A DNA stretch of 64,000 bases from Streptomyces canus 299MFChir4.1 (GCF_000383615.1 NZ_KB911598.1:8448-72447), one strand, 5' to 3'. Counted from the stretch's first letter, positions 54,412-63,838 are shown. The notes: generated from the sequence alone by a model not told the origin. Made by a program: numbers and translations.

Positions 54412-54665
54412 AACAATGTGCCAGAAAGCACCGCCAGGCGGCGGACATCTGGCAGGCGACGGCGGCACCAGCACTCGGCGGGGGTGTCGAACGGCGTGCG
54501 ACAGGTGGCAGTGCGGGTGCGCAACCGGAGCCGCAGGGTGAGCCGGAGGAGGGCAGGCAGCCCGTCAGAAACGCGACGGGACGGTTCCCTCTGCGGCACG
54601 GCCCGACGCCCCGCCGGCAGGCCGCGAGCAGCCGACGCCCCGTCCGAAGGGCAACGGCACGCGGC

Positions 54666-55202
54666 TCAGTCCCACAGTTCACCGCTGTCGCACACCCGCG
54701 CACCCATGTTGCGCTCCATCATGTGCAGTGCCGCGTCCGCGAGGTCGGAGTGGATGTGGGCGACCGCGTCGCGCGGCACCACGACCTCGAAGTGGCGGAT
54801 GTGGGCGTCGAGGGCGGAGTAGAGCACACACTGCTCCGTCACCTGGCCGCACAGCACCAGCCGTTCGATGTCCTGCTGGCGCAGCAGGTAGGACAGCGGC
54901 GTCTCGAAGAACACCGAGTGTCGTGCTTTGAGCACGAACAGCGACGAGCGGTCCGGTTTCACCGGTTCCACCAGGTCGGCGTGCGGCCCCGCGAGAGCCT
55001 GCTGCAGCAGCTCACCGTGATGAGAGCGCCACTCACCGAAGTTGTCATTGACGTAGATCACCGTGATGTCCTTCGACCGAGCTGTCCTCAGCAGGTCGGA
55101 GAGGACCGGAACCACCTTGCGAGCCGAGGGAAGCAGCAGTTCGGCGTCCTGGTGGTCGTAGGTGTTGATCATGTCGATGACGATCAGCGCGGTCTTGCTC
55201 AT
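54666..55202 (-). CDS. Isochorismatase-family hydrolase
   Basis: A 178-residue alpha/beta protein: MSKTALIVIDMINTYDHQDAE with the first catalytic Asp, VKPDRSSLFVLKARHSVFFETPL with the Lys region, and LVLCGQVTEQCVLYSALDAHIRHFEVVVPRDAVA with the nucleophilic Cys. All three elements of the cysteine hydrolase triad are present. ATG at 55202 places the core correctly; longer frames are not supported. Natural substrates in this family vary (isochorismate, nicotinamide, biuret-like compounds) and cannot be read here. Confidence 0.9.
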   Translation of the reverse strand: MSKTALIVIDMINTYDHQDAELLLPSARKVVPVLSDLLRTARSKDITVIYVNDNFGEWRSHHGELLQQALAGPHADLVEPVKPDRSSLFVLKARHSVFFETPLSYLLRQQDIERLVLCGQVTEQCVLYSALDAHIRHFEVVVPRDAVAHIHSDLADAALHMMERNMGARVCDSGELWD

Positions 55203-55636
55203 GACCCCCGGGTTCCCAGTGCAAGGGGTGTCAACAGGGACTACGGCACTGTCCTTGGCCGGGCCGGGGGAGCGCGCCATGCTGCGGGTGCTGACCGGCC
55301 CCTCGACTCCCGGCTCGGCGATGACATCGACGCGGGGGACCGATGCTCCCTCGACGGCTGAAAACCGGCGCCCCATGTGCCGATTTGCCGGGTGCGCATG
55401 GTCAGTTCAAGCCGTTGTCTTGATGCTCACATGACAACGTTGGGCACGCAGTGCCACTCTTCTCCGAGAAATCACAGTTCCCTCACAGGTGCAACGCGCG
55501 AGACCAGTCGCGTTTCCGTCACCCCCCACCTCCTTCCACCCGCATGCCGTGCAGCGCTCCGGACCGGCGTACCCCGCCGATCCGCCTCGTCCACGGCCCC
55601 CACCACGGGCCGGCTCTCGTACCGAAGGAGAACCCG
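55203..55636. other. Intergenic region before the M4 protease
   Basis: No supported gene in about 430 bases. An inverted repeat CGTTGTC-N13-GACAACG lies at 55413-55439 and may be a regulator site. The protease ribosome-binding site GAAGGAG is at 55624-55630. Confidence 0.4.
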
Positions 55637-57904
55637 TTGTCCCTGACCCACCGCGCCCTCGTCCGACGCAGACGCGCAAGTGCCCTTGCCCTCACCGCCG
55701 TTGGCTCCCTGCTCGTGGTGGCCGCCCCCGGCCTGGCCGGTGCGGCCCCGGCGGACCCGGGGCGTGCGAAGATCACTGCCACCCCCCGGGCCGGCGCGAC
55801 CCAGACCTCCCTGACGCCCGCCCGCCGCACCGCCCTGGTCAAGAGCGCCCGGTCCGCGGCGGCCGAGACGGCGCGGCGCATCGGTCTCGGCGCCAAGGAG
55901 AAGCTCGTCGTCAAGGACGTCATCGCCGATGCCGACGGCACCACGCACACCCGCTACGAGCGCACCTTCGCCGGCCTGCCCGTCCTGGGCGGCGACCTCG
56001 TCGTCCATGACAGCAGCGGCCGTACGACCGTCACCAAGGCGAACGCGGCACGCCTCTCGGTGTCCACTCTCAGCCCGAAGATCACGGCTGCCGGGGCCAC
56101 CGACAAGGCTCTCGCGGCCTCGAAGAAGGATCACGTCAAGCGCGCCGAGGTGGAGAACTCCTCCCGGCGGGTCATCTGGGCCGGCACCGGCAAGCCCGTC
56201 CTCGCCTGGGAGACCCTGGTGAAGGGCGTCCAGCGGGACGGCACGCCCAGCGAGCTCCAGGTCGTCACCGATGCCGCCACCGGCAAGGAACTCCTGGCCG
56301 CCGAGAAGGTGCACACCGGCGAGGGCACCGGCCAGTACGTCGGCACGGTCCCGCTCGGCACCACCCCCTCCGGATCGGCGTACCAACTCGTCGACCCCGA
56401 CCGCGCCGGACACAAGACGTACGACCTGAACCAGGGCACCTCGGGCACCGGCACCCTGTTCACGGACGACAACGATGTCTGGGGCACCGGCCTGCCGTCC
56501 AACCGCCAGACCGCGGGCGTCGACGTGGCCTTCGGGGCCGCGGCCACCTGGGACTTCTACAAGGAGGCCTACGGTCGCAACGGCATCCGCAACGACGGTG
56601 TCGCCGCCTACAGCCGCGCCCACTACGGCAGCAACTACGTCAACGCCTTCTGGCAGGACTCCTGCTTCTGCATGACCTACGGCGACGGCTCGGGCAACAC
56701 CCACCCGCTCACCGCGCTCGACGTGGCCGCCCACGAGATGAGCCACGGTGTCACCGCCGCCACCGCGGGCCTGGTCTACTCGGGCGAGTCCGGCGGCCTG
56801 AACGAGGCGACCTCCGACATCTTCGCCGCCGCCGTCGAGTTCCACGAGAACCTCGCGGCCGACCCCGGCGACTACTTCGTCGGCGAGAAGATCGACATCA
56901 ACGGCGACGGCACGCCGCTGCGTTACATGGACAAGCCCTCCAAGGACGGTGACTCCAGGGACAGTTGGAGCTCCGACCTGGGCGGCATCGACGTCCACTA
57001 CTCGTCCGGCCCCGCGAACCACTTCTTCTACCTGCTCTCCGAGGGCAGCGGCGCCAAGACGGTCAACGGTGTCTCCTACGACAGCCCGACCTACGACGGC
57101 CGTCCCGTCACCGGCATCGGCATCGAGAACGCCGCCGCGATCTGGTACCGCGCGCTGACGACGTACATGACCTCGACGACCAACTACGCCGGCGCCCGCA
57201 CCGCCACCCTGTCCGCCGCCGCCGACCTGTTCGGCGCCTACAGTCCGACCTACCTCGCCGTCGCCGACTCCTGGGCCGCGATCAACGTCGGCAACCGCAT
57301 CGCCCTGGGCGTCAACCTCGCCCCGGTCGCCGACCAGACCAGCGGCCTCAACCAGGCGGTCAGCCTCCAGCTGGACGCCTACACCACCAACACCGACGCC
57401 ACCCTGACCTACGAGGCCAGCGGCCTGCCCGACGGCCTGACCATCAGCCCGACCGGTCTGATCAGCGGCAGCCCGACCACCCTCGGCACCGGCGACGTCA
57501 CCGTCAAGGTGACCGACAGCACCGGCGCGAGCGCCTCGGAGACCTTCAGCTGGCACATCGCCTACGTCTACGCCAACGCCACCCGGGTGGACATTCCCGA
57601 CAACGGGGCCGCAGTGGAGTCCCCGGTGACCATCTCCGGCCGCGACGGCAACGCCTCCGCGACCACCACGGTCTACGTCAACATCGTCCACACCTACCGC
57701 GGTGACCTGACCGTGGATCTCGTCGGCCCCAACGGCACCGTCTACTCCCTGCTCAACCGCAGCGGCGGCTCCGCCGACAACGTCGACCAGACCTTCACGG
57801 TCGACGCCTCCGCACAACCGCTCAACGGCACCTGGAAGTTGCGCGTGCAGGACCGGGCGTCCATCGACGTCGGGTACATCGCGCGCTGGCAGTTGGCTCC
57901 CTGA
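55637..57904 (+). CDS. Secreted M4 (thermolysin-family) metalloprotease with P-domain
   Basis: A 755-residue exported pre-pro-protein. The TTG start has GAAGGAG 6 bases upstream. The signal peptide (about 1-38) is followed by FTP and PepSY-type pro-domains (about 45-210). The M4 domain shows the zinc motif HEMSH (H366, E367, H370) and GGLNEATSD (third ligand near E390). An Ig-like/cadherin-like linker (about 560-645) and a proprotein-convertase P-domain (about 650-755, SGRDGNASATTTVYVNIVHTYRGDLTVDLVGPNG) follow. It digests extracellular protein. It is not a CBM13 protein and may belong to general exoenzyme production. Confidence 0.94.
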   Translation: MSLTHRALVRRRRASALALTAVGSLLVVAAPGLAGAAPADPGRAKITATPRAGATQTSLTPARRTALVKSARSAAAETARRIGLGAKEKLVVKDVIADADGTTHTRYERTFAGLPVLGGDLVVHDSSGRTTVTKANAARLSVSTLSPKITAAGATDKALAASKKDHVKRAEVENSSRRVIWAGTGKPVLAWETLVKGVQRDGTPSELQVVTDAATGKELLAAEKVHTGEGTGQYVGTVPLGTTPSGSAYQLVDPDRAGHKTYDLNQGTSGTGTLFTDDNDVWGTGLPSNRQTAGVDVAFGAAATWDFYKEAYGRNGIRNDGVAAYSRAHYGSNYVNAFWQDSCFCMTYGDGSGNTHPLTALDVAAHEMSHGVTAATAGLVYSGESGGLNEATSDIFAAAVEFHENLAADPGDYFVGEKIDINGDGTPLRYMDKPSKDGDSRDSWSSDLGGIDVHYSSGPANHFFYLLSEGSGAKTVNGVSYDSPTYDGRPVTGIGIENAAAIWYRALTTYMTSTTNYAGARTATLSAAADLFGAYSPTYLAVADSWAAINVGNRIALGVNLAPVADQTSGLNQAVSLQLDAYTTNTDATLTYEASGLPDGLTISPTGLISGSPTTLGTGDVTVKVTDSTGASASETFSWHIAYVYANATRVDIPDNGAAVESPVTISGRDGNASATTTVYVNIVHTYRGDLTVDLVGPNGTVYSLLNRSGGSADNVDQTFTVDASAQPLNGTWKLRVQDRASIDVGYIARWQLAP

Positions 57905-57921
57905 CCTGACAGCACCGCCCG

Positions 57922-57950
57922 CCGCCCGGATCCCTCAGGGATCCGGGCGG
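57922..57950 (+). terminator. Hairpin terminator after the protease
   Basis: Perfect 14-bp arms (57922-57935 with 57937-57950) around a single base, starting 17 bases after the stop, followed by TTCAGTTCG. Confidence 0.8.
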
Positions 57951-58093
57951 TTCAGTTCGAGGCCTGTGGAAGACCGTTGACCGAGATCGCGGCTGAAAGT
58001 CGGCGACGTCGACGGCGAGTTTCGGCCGACCGGGCGAACTCCTCTCGTCCGTCAGCACGTTCGGGTGACTCCTCTGGTGGGTCCTCGCCCTGT

Positions 58094-58104
58094 CGAAAGT
58101 TTCG
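58094..58104. promoter_or_regulatory. Xylan-regulon-type element CGAAAGTTTCG
   Basis: Perfect palindrome CGAAA-G-TTTCG, matching the CGAAA-N-TTTCG element described upstream of Streptomyces xylanase and beta-xylosidase genes (BxlR-type). It is 29 bases before the -35 box of the GH62 promoter. Confidence 0.65.
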
Positions 58105-58132
58105 GGATTCCCGGCGAATCATGCGAGAAGTA

Positions 58133-58160
58133 TTGACGCCGTTCCGCGGTTCCCTATCAT
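58133..58160 (+). promoter_or_regulatory. Predicted promoter of the GH62 gene
   Basis: TTGACG (58133-58138) and TATCAT (58155-58160) with a 16-base spacer. It leaves a leader of about 240 bases before the ATG at 58407 in which no other gene is convincing. Confidence 0.6.
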
Positions 58161-58406
58161 CCAGATTGCTCGATAGTTCGACTGTTGTTCGGCATGGCGA
58201 ACGAGAGGGCCGCTCCCGAGCCGCAAGGGGTATGCCGCGCGATGCATATGTCATGGTCTTGTCAACCCCGCTTTCGCCGTCGTGTGCTGACGGCGGCCAC
58301 CGGCCCTTCGCCGCCACGGACCGCTACGCACCGCACCACCTCGACAGTCCGGCCGGCCTCCAGGTGGGGCAGCCGGAACCGCTCACTCAAGGACAACGAG
58401 GTCCCC

Positions 58407-59831
58407 ATGCGCAGACGTAGTTTCGACCGCGGACGTATGTCCGTGGTGCTCGCCGCCGTGGTGGCGGCCCTGGTCGCGTTGGCGGCGATGCTCGTCGCCA
58501 ACCCGGCTCAGGCGGCCACCAGCGGCGCCTTGCGCGGTGTCGCCGCCGGCCGATGTCTCGATGTGCCGAATTCCAGCCAGACCGACGGCACGTACCTGCA
58601 GATCTGGGACTGCTCGGGCGGGACCAACCAGCAGTGGACGGCGACGGACAGCAACCAGCTGACCGTGTTCGGCAACAAGTGCCTCGATGTTCCGGGCCAC
58701 GCCACCACGGCCGGTACGCGCGTGCAGATCTGGACCTGCAGCGGGGGTGCGAACCAGCAGTGGCGGGTGAACTCCGACGGCACGATCGTCGGCGTGGAGT
58801 CCGGACTGTGCCTGGACGTCACGGGCTCCGGTACGGCCAACGGCACGGCGGTGGAGATCTGGACGTGCAACGGCGCCGGAAACCAGAAGTGGACCGGCCT
58901 GTCCGGGACGACCCCGCCGGGCGGTGGCAACTGCACTCTGCCGTCCTCGTACCGGTGGACGTCGACGGGAGCGTTGGCGCAGCCCGCGAACGGGTGGGTC
59001 TCGCTGAAGGACTTCACCAACGTGACGTACAACGGCAAGCACCTGGTCTACGCGTCGAACGTGTCGGGATCGTCGTACGGCTCGATGGCGTTCGCTCCCT
59101 TCACGAACTGGTCCGACATGGCGTCGGCCCGCCAGACCGGGATGAGCCAGGCCACGGTGGCGCCCACGCTGTTCTACTTCGCGCCCAAGAACATCTGGGT
59201 GCTGGCGTACCAGTGGGGTCAGTGGCCCTTCATCTACCGCACGTCGAGCGACCCCACCAACCCCAACGGCTGGTCCGCGCCGCAGCCCCTGTTCACCGGC
59301 AGCATCTCCGGCGCCGCCCCGATCGACCAGACCCTGATCGGGGACGACCAGAACATGTACCTGTTCTTCGCCGGTGACAACGGCAAGATCTACCGGGCGA
59401 GCATGCCGATCGGGAACTTCCCGGGCAACTTCGGCTCGTCGTACACGACGGTCATGAGCGACACGGTGAAGAACCTGTTCGAAGCACCGGAGGTGTACAA
59501 GGTCCAGGGCCAGAACCAGTACCTGATGATCGTCGAGGCTCGGGGTGCGAACGAGCAGCGCTTCTTCCGCTCGTTCACGGCCTCCAGCCTGAACGGTTCG
59601 TGGACCCCGCAGGCCGCCACCGAGTCCAACCCCTTCGCGGGCAAGGCCAACAGCGGTGCCACCTGGACCAACGACATCAGCCACGGTGACCTGGTCCGCA
59701 ACAACCCCGACCAGACCAAGACCATCGACCCCTGCAACCTGCAGCTCCTCTACCAGGGCAAGTCCCCCAGCGCGAGCGGCCCCTACGACCAACTGCCGTG
59801 GCGGCCGGGCGTCCTCACCCTGCAACGCTGA
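58407..59831 (+). CDS. Secreted GH62 alpha-L-arabinofuranosidase with N-terminal CBM13
   Basis: A 474-residue exported enzyme. The signal peptide (about 1-37) precedes a CBM13 trefoil (about 39-162), a short Pro/Gly linker and the five-bladed GH62 domain (176-474). Catalytic candidates: base D202 in SLKDFT, pKa modulator D307 in AAPIDQTLIG, acid E359 in NLFEAPEVY. It closely follows the Streptomyces CBM13-GH62 enzyme that removes single arabinose units from arabinoxylan. ATG 58407 has GAGG 6 bases upstream; the frame extends to 58185 without sense. A hairpin follows. Confidence 0.94.
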   Translation: MRRRSFDRGRMSVVLAAVVAALVALAAMLVANPAQAATSGALRGVAAGRCLDVPNSSQTDGTYLQIWDCSGGTNQQWTATDSNQLTVFGNKCLDVPGHATTAGTRVQIWTCSGGANQQWRVNSDGTIVGVESGLCLDVTGSGTANGTAVEIWTCNGAGNQKWTGLSGTTPPGGGNCTLPSSYRWTSTGALAQPANGWVSLKDFTNVTYNGKHLVYASNVSGSSYGSMAFAPFTNWSDMASARQTGMSQATVAPTLFYFAPKNIWVLAYQWGQWPFIYRTSSDPTNPNGWSAPQPLFTGSISGAAPIDQTLIGDDQNMYLFFAGDNGKIYRASMPIGNFPGNFGSSYTTVMSDTVKNLFEAPEVYKVQGQNQYLMIVEARGANEQRFFRSFTASSLNGSWTPQAATESNPFAGKANSGATWTNDISHGDLVRNNPDQTKTIDPCNLQLLYQGKSPSASGPYDQLPWRPGVLTLQR

Positions 59832-59855
59832 CCGTCGACCCGTACTCATCGCGTC

Positions 59856-59890
59856 GAGGAACCCCAGCCGCGCGTCGGCTGGGGTTCCTC
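59856..59890 (+). terminator. Hairpin terminator after GH62
   Basis: Perfect 15-bp arms (59856-59870 with 59876-59890) around a 5-base loop, 24 bases after the stop, ending in CTGGGGTTCCTC on the top strand. Confidence 0.85.
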
Positions 59891-60026
59891 CGCAGGGCCG
59901 CCGATCGCGCTTCGCGTCGGGCCGAAGTCGGGGGGCGCCCTGAGGTGCAGGGCAGGCAGGTGCTGGGCGAGGCCGGGTACGGCTGTCTCGACGCGCGGGG
60001 CTTCCGGCTGGAGGGCGCCGACTTCC

Positions 60027-60149
60027 ATGAGTACATGCCACCTCGAATGCTCCGGCTGCACGCGCATGGTCTACGGCTACCACCTGGGCGTCTCCCTGGC
60101 CGCCGACTCCGGTGACGACGGGATCAAACGATCTGTGACACCGCTGTGA
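60027..60149 (+). pseudogene. 40-residue fragment with CHLECSGC motif
   Basis: A short ORF starting MSTCHLECSGCTRMVYGYHL, then unrelated sequence to the stop. The opening resembles the cysteine-containing N-terminus of threonine-synthase-like PLP enzymes, but nothing after it does. Probably a gene fragment or chance. No other gene is seen in 59891-60206. Confidence 0.25.
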
Positions 60150-60206
60150 CCGGAGGTGTGGGTTCCACCACAGCCCACTTGGGCGTCCCCCTGGTGGAGT
60201 GGGCGG

Positions 60207-61232
60207 ATGTCGACCGCCTCCCGCACTACTCCCGCCGTCCTCGCCGCCGCCCTGCTGCTCGCCGCCTGCGGTTCTGAGAGCGCTTCGTCCGGCGGGGAGG
60301 TCGGGGAGGGTGACGGCGGTCCGGTCCGGGCCGAGGCGCTGTGCCCGTCGGACTTCGCCCGGTACGGCAGCGCATCCTCGGAGCCGTCCGTTCGCCCCTC
60401 CGGCACGCCGACCGCGCTGCCGCTGCCCTCCGTGAACGGTGTGGCCGAGGACGGCGTCAAGATCACCGCGCTGTACGCCTGGGGCCTCGAGAGCGGCTGC
60501 GCGGGAGTCGACAACAGCGCGGACTTCGAGCTCACCAACCAGCAGACGGAGACCGCCACTTACACGCTGACCTTCGGGTTCCTCTCGGCCTCCGGAGGCG
60601 CGGTCGACAACGCGGAGCAGACCGTCGAGGCGGTCGGGCCGGGACAGACTGTCAAGGGCACCGTCGTCGTGGGGGAGAGGGACGGTGACGCCCCCGAGGT
60701 GACGGGAGTGAAGGTGATCAAGGTGCGGAGCGTTCCTCAAGCCGAGGCGTCGTCCGCCTCGGGAACCTGCCCGAAGTCGGGCATGCGCCTTTACGCCGAC
60801 GAGGGCGACGCGGCAATGGGGTTGCGCGCCGTCGGCCTGCACCTGGTCAACTGCGGTACCCGCCCCATTCGGCTCACCGGCTACCCGAGAGTCACGATCC
60901 AGGACGAGGACCACCGCCCCGTGGACGGCGTACGGATTCTCCGGGGGACCGATCAGATCAGTACCGGTCTCGGAGGCGACAGGGGCCCCCAGCCGGTCGT
61001 CCTGCGTCCGGGTGAGGCCGCGGTGGCCGGGCTGGCCTGGCGCAACACCACCCAGGCCGGCGAACCGGTGAACGCGCCGTACGTCCGCGTCTGGGCCGAG
61101 CCCGCAGCCGATCCCGTGATGGTCGTGCCGGAACTCGACCTCGGGACGACCGGAAGGCTCGGCGTCGGTCCGTGGCGGAAGGACGAGACGCACAGGGACC
61201 CCGCGGGCGGCACCGCAGCCGAGCGTCCGTGA
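60207..61232 (+). CDS. Lipoprotein with DUF4232-like domain
   Basis: A 341-residue lipoprotein. The signal has the lipobox LLLAAC (Cys about residue 21), followed by a low-complexity Gly/Ser/Glu stretch. An Ig-like FxLTN domain (about 90-175) and a C-terminal DUF4232-type domain (CPKSGMRLYADEGDAAMGLRAVGLHLVNCGTRPIRLTGYPRVTIQD) follow. DUF4232 proteins are surface lipoproteins of actinomycetes with unknown function. Its stop overlaps the next start (GTGA), so the membrane protein downstream is co-translated. Confidence 0.85.
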   Translation: MSTASRTTPAVLAAALLLAACGSESASSGGEVGEGDGGPVRAEALCPSDFARYGSASSEPSVRPSGTPTALPLPSVNGVAEDGVKITALYAWGLESGCAGVDNSADFELTNQQTETATYTLTFGFLSASGGAVDNAEQTVEAVGPGQTVKGTVVVGERDGDAPEVTGVKVIKVRSVPQAEASSASGTCPKSGMRLYADEGDAAMGLRAVGLHLVNCGTRPIRLTGYPRVTIQDEDHRPVDGVRILRGTDQISTGLGGDRGPQPVVLRPGEAAVAGLAWRNTTQAGEPVNAPYVRVWAEPAADPVMVVPELDLGTTGRLGVGPWRKDETHRDPAGGTAAERP

Positions 61233-61844
61233 TCGCGCTCCTCGTCGTGATCGGGTGCGCGCTCGCCGTGTACGTCCTCGCGCATCCGCGTATCGCGTCC
61301 GGGTTCAAGGTGCTTCTCCTGACCGCGCCACCCGTGGCCGGAGTCGTCTGGCTCCTGGTCGAGGTGTACGAGAGGCGGTTCACCGCCGGGGTCGTCGTAG
61401 CGGTGTTCGTCGTCATGCTGATCGCGCTGATCGGGCTTCTCGCCCACCCTCGCCTGCCGACCTGGTCGAAGATGATCGTGTTCGGCACGGTTCCGGTGGC
61501 GGCGCTGACCTGGCTGCTGATCGTCACGGCGGACGACACGCTGAAGGACCCCGGCGAGGACCCGTGCTCCCTGTACTACGGAGGGGTCGGCGGCTCGAAG
61601 GCGTTTCCCCCCACAGGCGTACTGCCGCTACGAGGACGGCAGCACTCACGACCTCGCCACCGGCACCCAGTTCGTGTTCTGGGTCTGCTTCGCCATCAGT
61701 CTGGCGCTGCTGTCGGTCGGCCTGTGGCAGGCCGTACGGCACCCGAGGACGCTGGCGCGGCAGCGACATCACTCCGTCGACTCCAGAACGCGGGCGAGGG
61801 TCCGGCGCCCCATTCTGCTCATCGTCGGATTGCTCTCGACGTAG
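61229..61844 (+). pseudogene. Multi-pass membrane protein with frameshift at a C-tract
   Basis: The GTG start overlaps the lipoprotein stop by 4 bases. Four hydrophobic segments (for example VIALLVVIGCALAVYVLA and VVVAVFVVMLIALIGLLA) lead to DDTLKDPGEDPCSLYYGG. At a run of six C bases (61607-61612) the frame changes. QAYCRYEDGSTHDLATGTQF and VFWVCFAISLALLSVGLWQAV, another transmembrane segment, then follow in another frame to a stop at 61844. The end overlaps the kinase gene on the other strand. A homopolymer error in the assembly is as likely as a true mutation. Confidence 0.65.
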
Positions 61845-62659
61845 TACCAGACCACACCCATCGCCTGTTGGAACGCCCATGCCTTGCCGCGCTCCCACTC
61901 CAGATCGTCGCAGCCCAGCGCCCGCCGGAGCACGTCCCGCGGGCCCGGCCGCAACAGGTGCCAGGCGCTGACCAGATCCAGTGCGGGGTCGGCCGGGCCG
62001 AACCCGCCGGTGTCGAGTACGCCACCGAGCCGGCCTCCCGTGACCAGGACGTTGCCGGGAATCAGGTCACCATGGCTCATCACGTCGGCGCCCGCGCGTG
62101 GCAACTCCCGGAGGCGGCCCCACACTTGGCGCAGCCGGGGCACGTCGAGCAGCTCCTTGCTCTCCTCGAAGCACTTCGCCATCCAAGCGTCGTGGTCGGC
62201 GAGAACGCCGCCACGACCCTCGCCGCTGAACGTCCGCCCCCGCGTCTCGGCGCCCCGCAGGGCTGCGATGAAGGCCGCAAGGTCCTCGGCAAAGGCGGGC
62301 GACCCACTCGGGTCGGCGTCAGAGGCGACCGTTCCCGGCAGCCAGGTCTGGACCGACCACGGCATGGGGTAACCCGCTCCAGGCTTTCCCAGGGCGACGG
62401 GTGTGGGGGCGGGGAACCGAGACACCTGTGCCAGCTCCGCGCTCGCCTCGGCTTCCTGTTCCAGAACCGCCAGCGCCTCGGCGGCATCGACCAGACGTAG
62501 TGGGAAACGTGCGGAGAGGTCGTCCCCGATGCGGAAGATGGCGTTGACCGTCCCGGCCGACGACTGGGGCTGGATCGCCTTGCCGCTCCACCGAGGGAAC
62601 TGTTCTTGGACCAAGGACGCAACGATTTCGGTCGTCACGTCCACTTGGTCGTCGTGCAT
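61769..62659 (-). CDS. Aminoglycoside-phosphotransferase-family kinase
   Basis: A 296-residue APH-type kinase: an N-lobe with SSAGTVNAIFRIGDDLSARFPLR, the Brenner motif MSHGDLIPGNVLV and the metal-binding VLDTGGFGPADPALDLVSAW. All key residues are kept, although the DTGG in place of the usual DW/DF is unusual. ATG 62659 (MHDDQVDV) is chosen as the start; 62692 is possible. Substrates may be an aminoglycoside, macrolide or a metabolite, and resistance should not be assumed. Confidence 0.88.
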   Translation of the reverse strand: MHDDQVDVTTEIVASLVQEQFPRWSGKAIQPQSSAGTVNAIFRIGDDLSARFPLRLVDAAEALAVLEQEAEASAELAQVSRFPAPTPVALGKPGAGYPMPWSVQTWLPGTVASDADPSGSPAFAEDLAAFIAALRGAETRGRTFSGEGRGGVLADHDAWMAKCFEESKELLDVPRLRQVWGRLRELPRAGADVMSHGDLIPGNVLVTGGRLGGVLDTGGFGPADPALDLVSAWHLLRPGPRDVLRRALGCDDLEWERGKAWAFQQAMGVVWYYVESNPTMSRMGRRTLARVLESTE

Positions 62660-62728
62660 GGTCAATCTCGCGGGCCTTTCCAGTGGTCCCATGCGAAGCG
62701 CCGGAAGCAGACCAAGGCTTCAACGGAG

Positions 62729-63244
62729 TCAGTAGTAGCCCTTCGTGCCATCCAGCAGCTCCCGGACGATGTCCGCGTGCCCCGCGTGCCGTCCCGTCTC
62801 CTCAATCAGGTGGATCAGCATCCAGCGGAGGTTGGCGCTGCCGGAGCGGAAGCCGGTGTGGCGACCGATGTCGTCAAGGGAGGCCGCGGCGACGATCGCG
62901 TTGCTCCGGGCGCACTGGGCGTCGTATTCCGCGACGAGCTCGGCGACAGGGCGGCCTTCGGTGTGCCAGTCGGCGTCCTCGCGCGACTCGTCGAACGACG
63001 GGTTCTGCTTCTCGTCGCCGCCGAGGAACAGCACCTCAAGCCATGTGTGCTCGGTCCAGCGCATATGGGAGATGAGACCGGCCATCGTCATGGCCGGCGA
63101 GGTCGGGATGACCGAGCGGTGCGCGTCGTCGTCGCTCAGCCCCTCGCACTTCCACCGAAGGATCTGCCGCTGCAGGTCCAACCATCCGATGAGCGCGGTG
63201 CGTTCGTCCGCCTGGAGCGGCGGGCGTGCCAGTTCCGATGCCAT
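62729..63244 (-). CDS. DinB-like (DUF664) protein
   Basis: A 171-residue four-helix-bundle protein: ADERTALIGWLDLQRQILRWKCEGLSDDDAHRSVIPTSPAMTMAGLISHMRWTEHTWLEVLF, and near the end LRWMLIHLIEETGRHAGHADIVREL. The histidines at SHMRWTEH and RHAGHAD are the metal-binding type of DinB/YfiT proteins, which include thiol (mycothiol) transferases. ATG 63244 is the first in-frame ATG before the conserved helix. Confidence 0.88.
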   Translation of the reverse strand: MASELARPPLQADERTALIGWLDLQRQILRWKCEGLSDDDAHRSVIPTSPAMTMAGLISHMRWTEHTWLEVLFLGGDEKQNPSFDESREDADWHTEGRPVAELVAEYDAQCARSNAIVAAASLDDIGRHTGFRSGSANLRWMLIHLIEETGRHAGHADIVRELLDGTKGYY

Positions 63245-63352
63245 GTCGACGCACGCTACCGGGGGCGTGCACGGGAGGCACCTGGGTTTACGGGGTGGTT
63301 CGCCACCCTCGCGATCAAGAACGCCGCCGACGAGCGCCCGCTGGTCCCGCAC

Positions 63353-63811
63353 CTACGCGCCCTTGTCGTCATCACGCAGGGAACGGATCATCCTCTGCAG
63401 GACCCGGAACGCCTCTGACTGCTCGGTCTCATTCAGGCCTGCCAGCATCCTGGCCTCGACGGACCGCACGGCCGCGCTCGCCTTCTCTAGGCTTCGTCGG
63501 CCGCGAGGCGTGAGCCGCGTGGGAAGCACCTTCCCGACGGGGGCCTCCGCAGGCCTGGTCACGTAGCCGTCTCGTTCCAGGGCCTGGAGCAGCACGTTCA
63601 TCGTCTGCCGTGTCACGAACGCGCCCCGCGCGAGTTCGGAGTTGGACAAGCCCGGTCGTTGCGCCAGCAGTTCGAGGCAGGAGTAGTGCGTCACGCTCAT
63701 CCCGAGCGGCCGCAGCACTTCCTCCATCGCCGCGCGGAGGGCGCTCGACGCTTCTTTGAGCAGGTAGCCCAGGGACGTCTCCAGGTCGACGCCGACACCT
63801 TCTTGACTCAT
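63353..63811 (-). CDS. MarR-family regulator
   Basis: A 152-residue MarR protein with HTH residues VTHYSCLELLAQRPGLSNSELARGAFVTRQTMNVLLQALERDGYVTRPAEAPVGKVLPTRLTPRGR. It is divergent from the VOC gene at 63875. The start ATG at 63811 lies inside the first of two operators, as in autoregulated MarR genes. It likely represses both genes. Confidence 0.92.
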   Translation of the reverse strand: MSQEGVGVDLETSLGYLLKEASSALRAAMEEVLRPLGMSVTHYSCLELLAQRPGLSNSELARGAFVTRQTMNVLLQALERDGYVTRPAEAPVGKVLPTRLTPRGRRSLEKASAAVRSVEARMLAGLNETEQSEAFRVLQRMIRSLRDDDKGA

Positions 63812-63826
63812 GTCAGCATTCTGACA
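63811..63826. promoter_or_regulatory. MarR operator 1
   Basis: TGTCAG-CATT-CTGACA, perfect 6-bp arms, overlapping the first bases of the MarR start. Same core as operator 2. Confidence 0.75.
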
Positions 63827-63838
63827 TAGGTTCGTGCA

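Noticed and set aside
58383..61193. 936-codon minus-strand frame over GH62 and the lipoprotein
   Set aside because: Spans a strong terminator and two supported plus-strand genes; low-complexity translation.
61769..62659. Clinical-type aminoglycoside resistance gene
   Set aside because: The kinase belongs to the broad APH superfamily; nothing in the sequence ties it to a drug, so no resistance is claimed.
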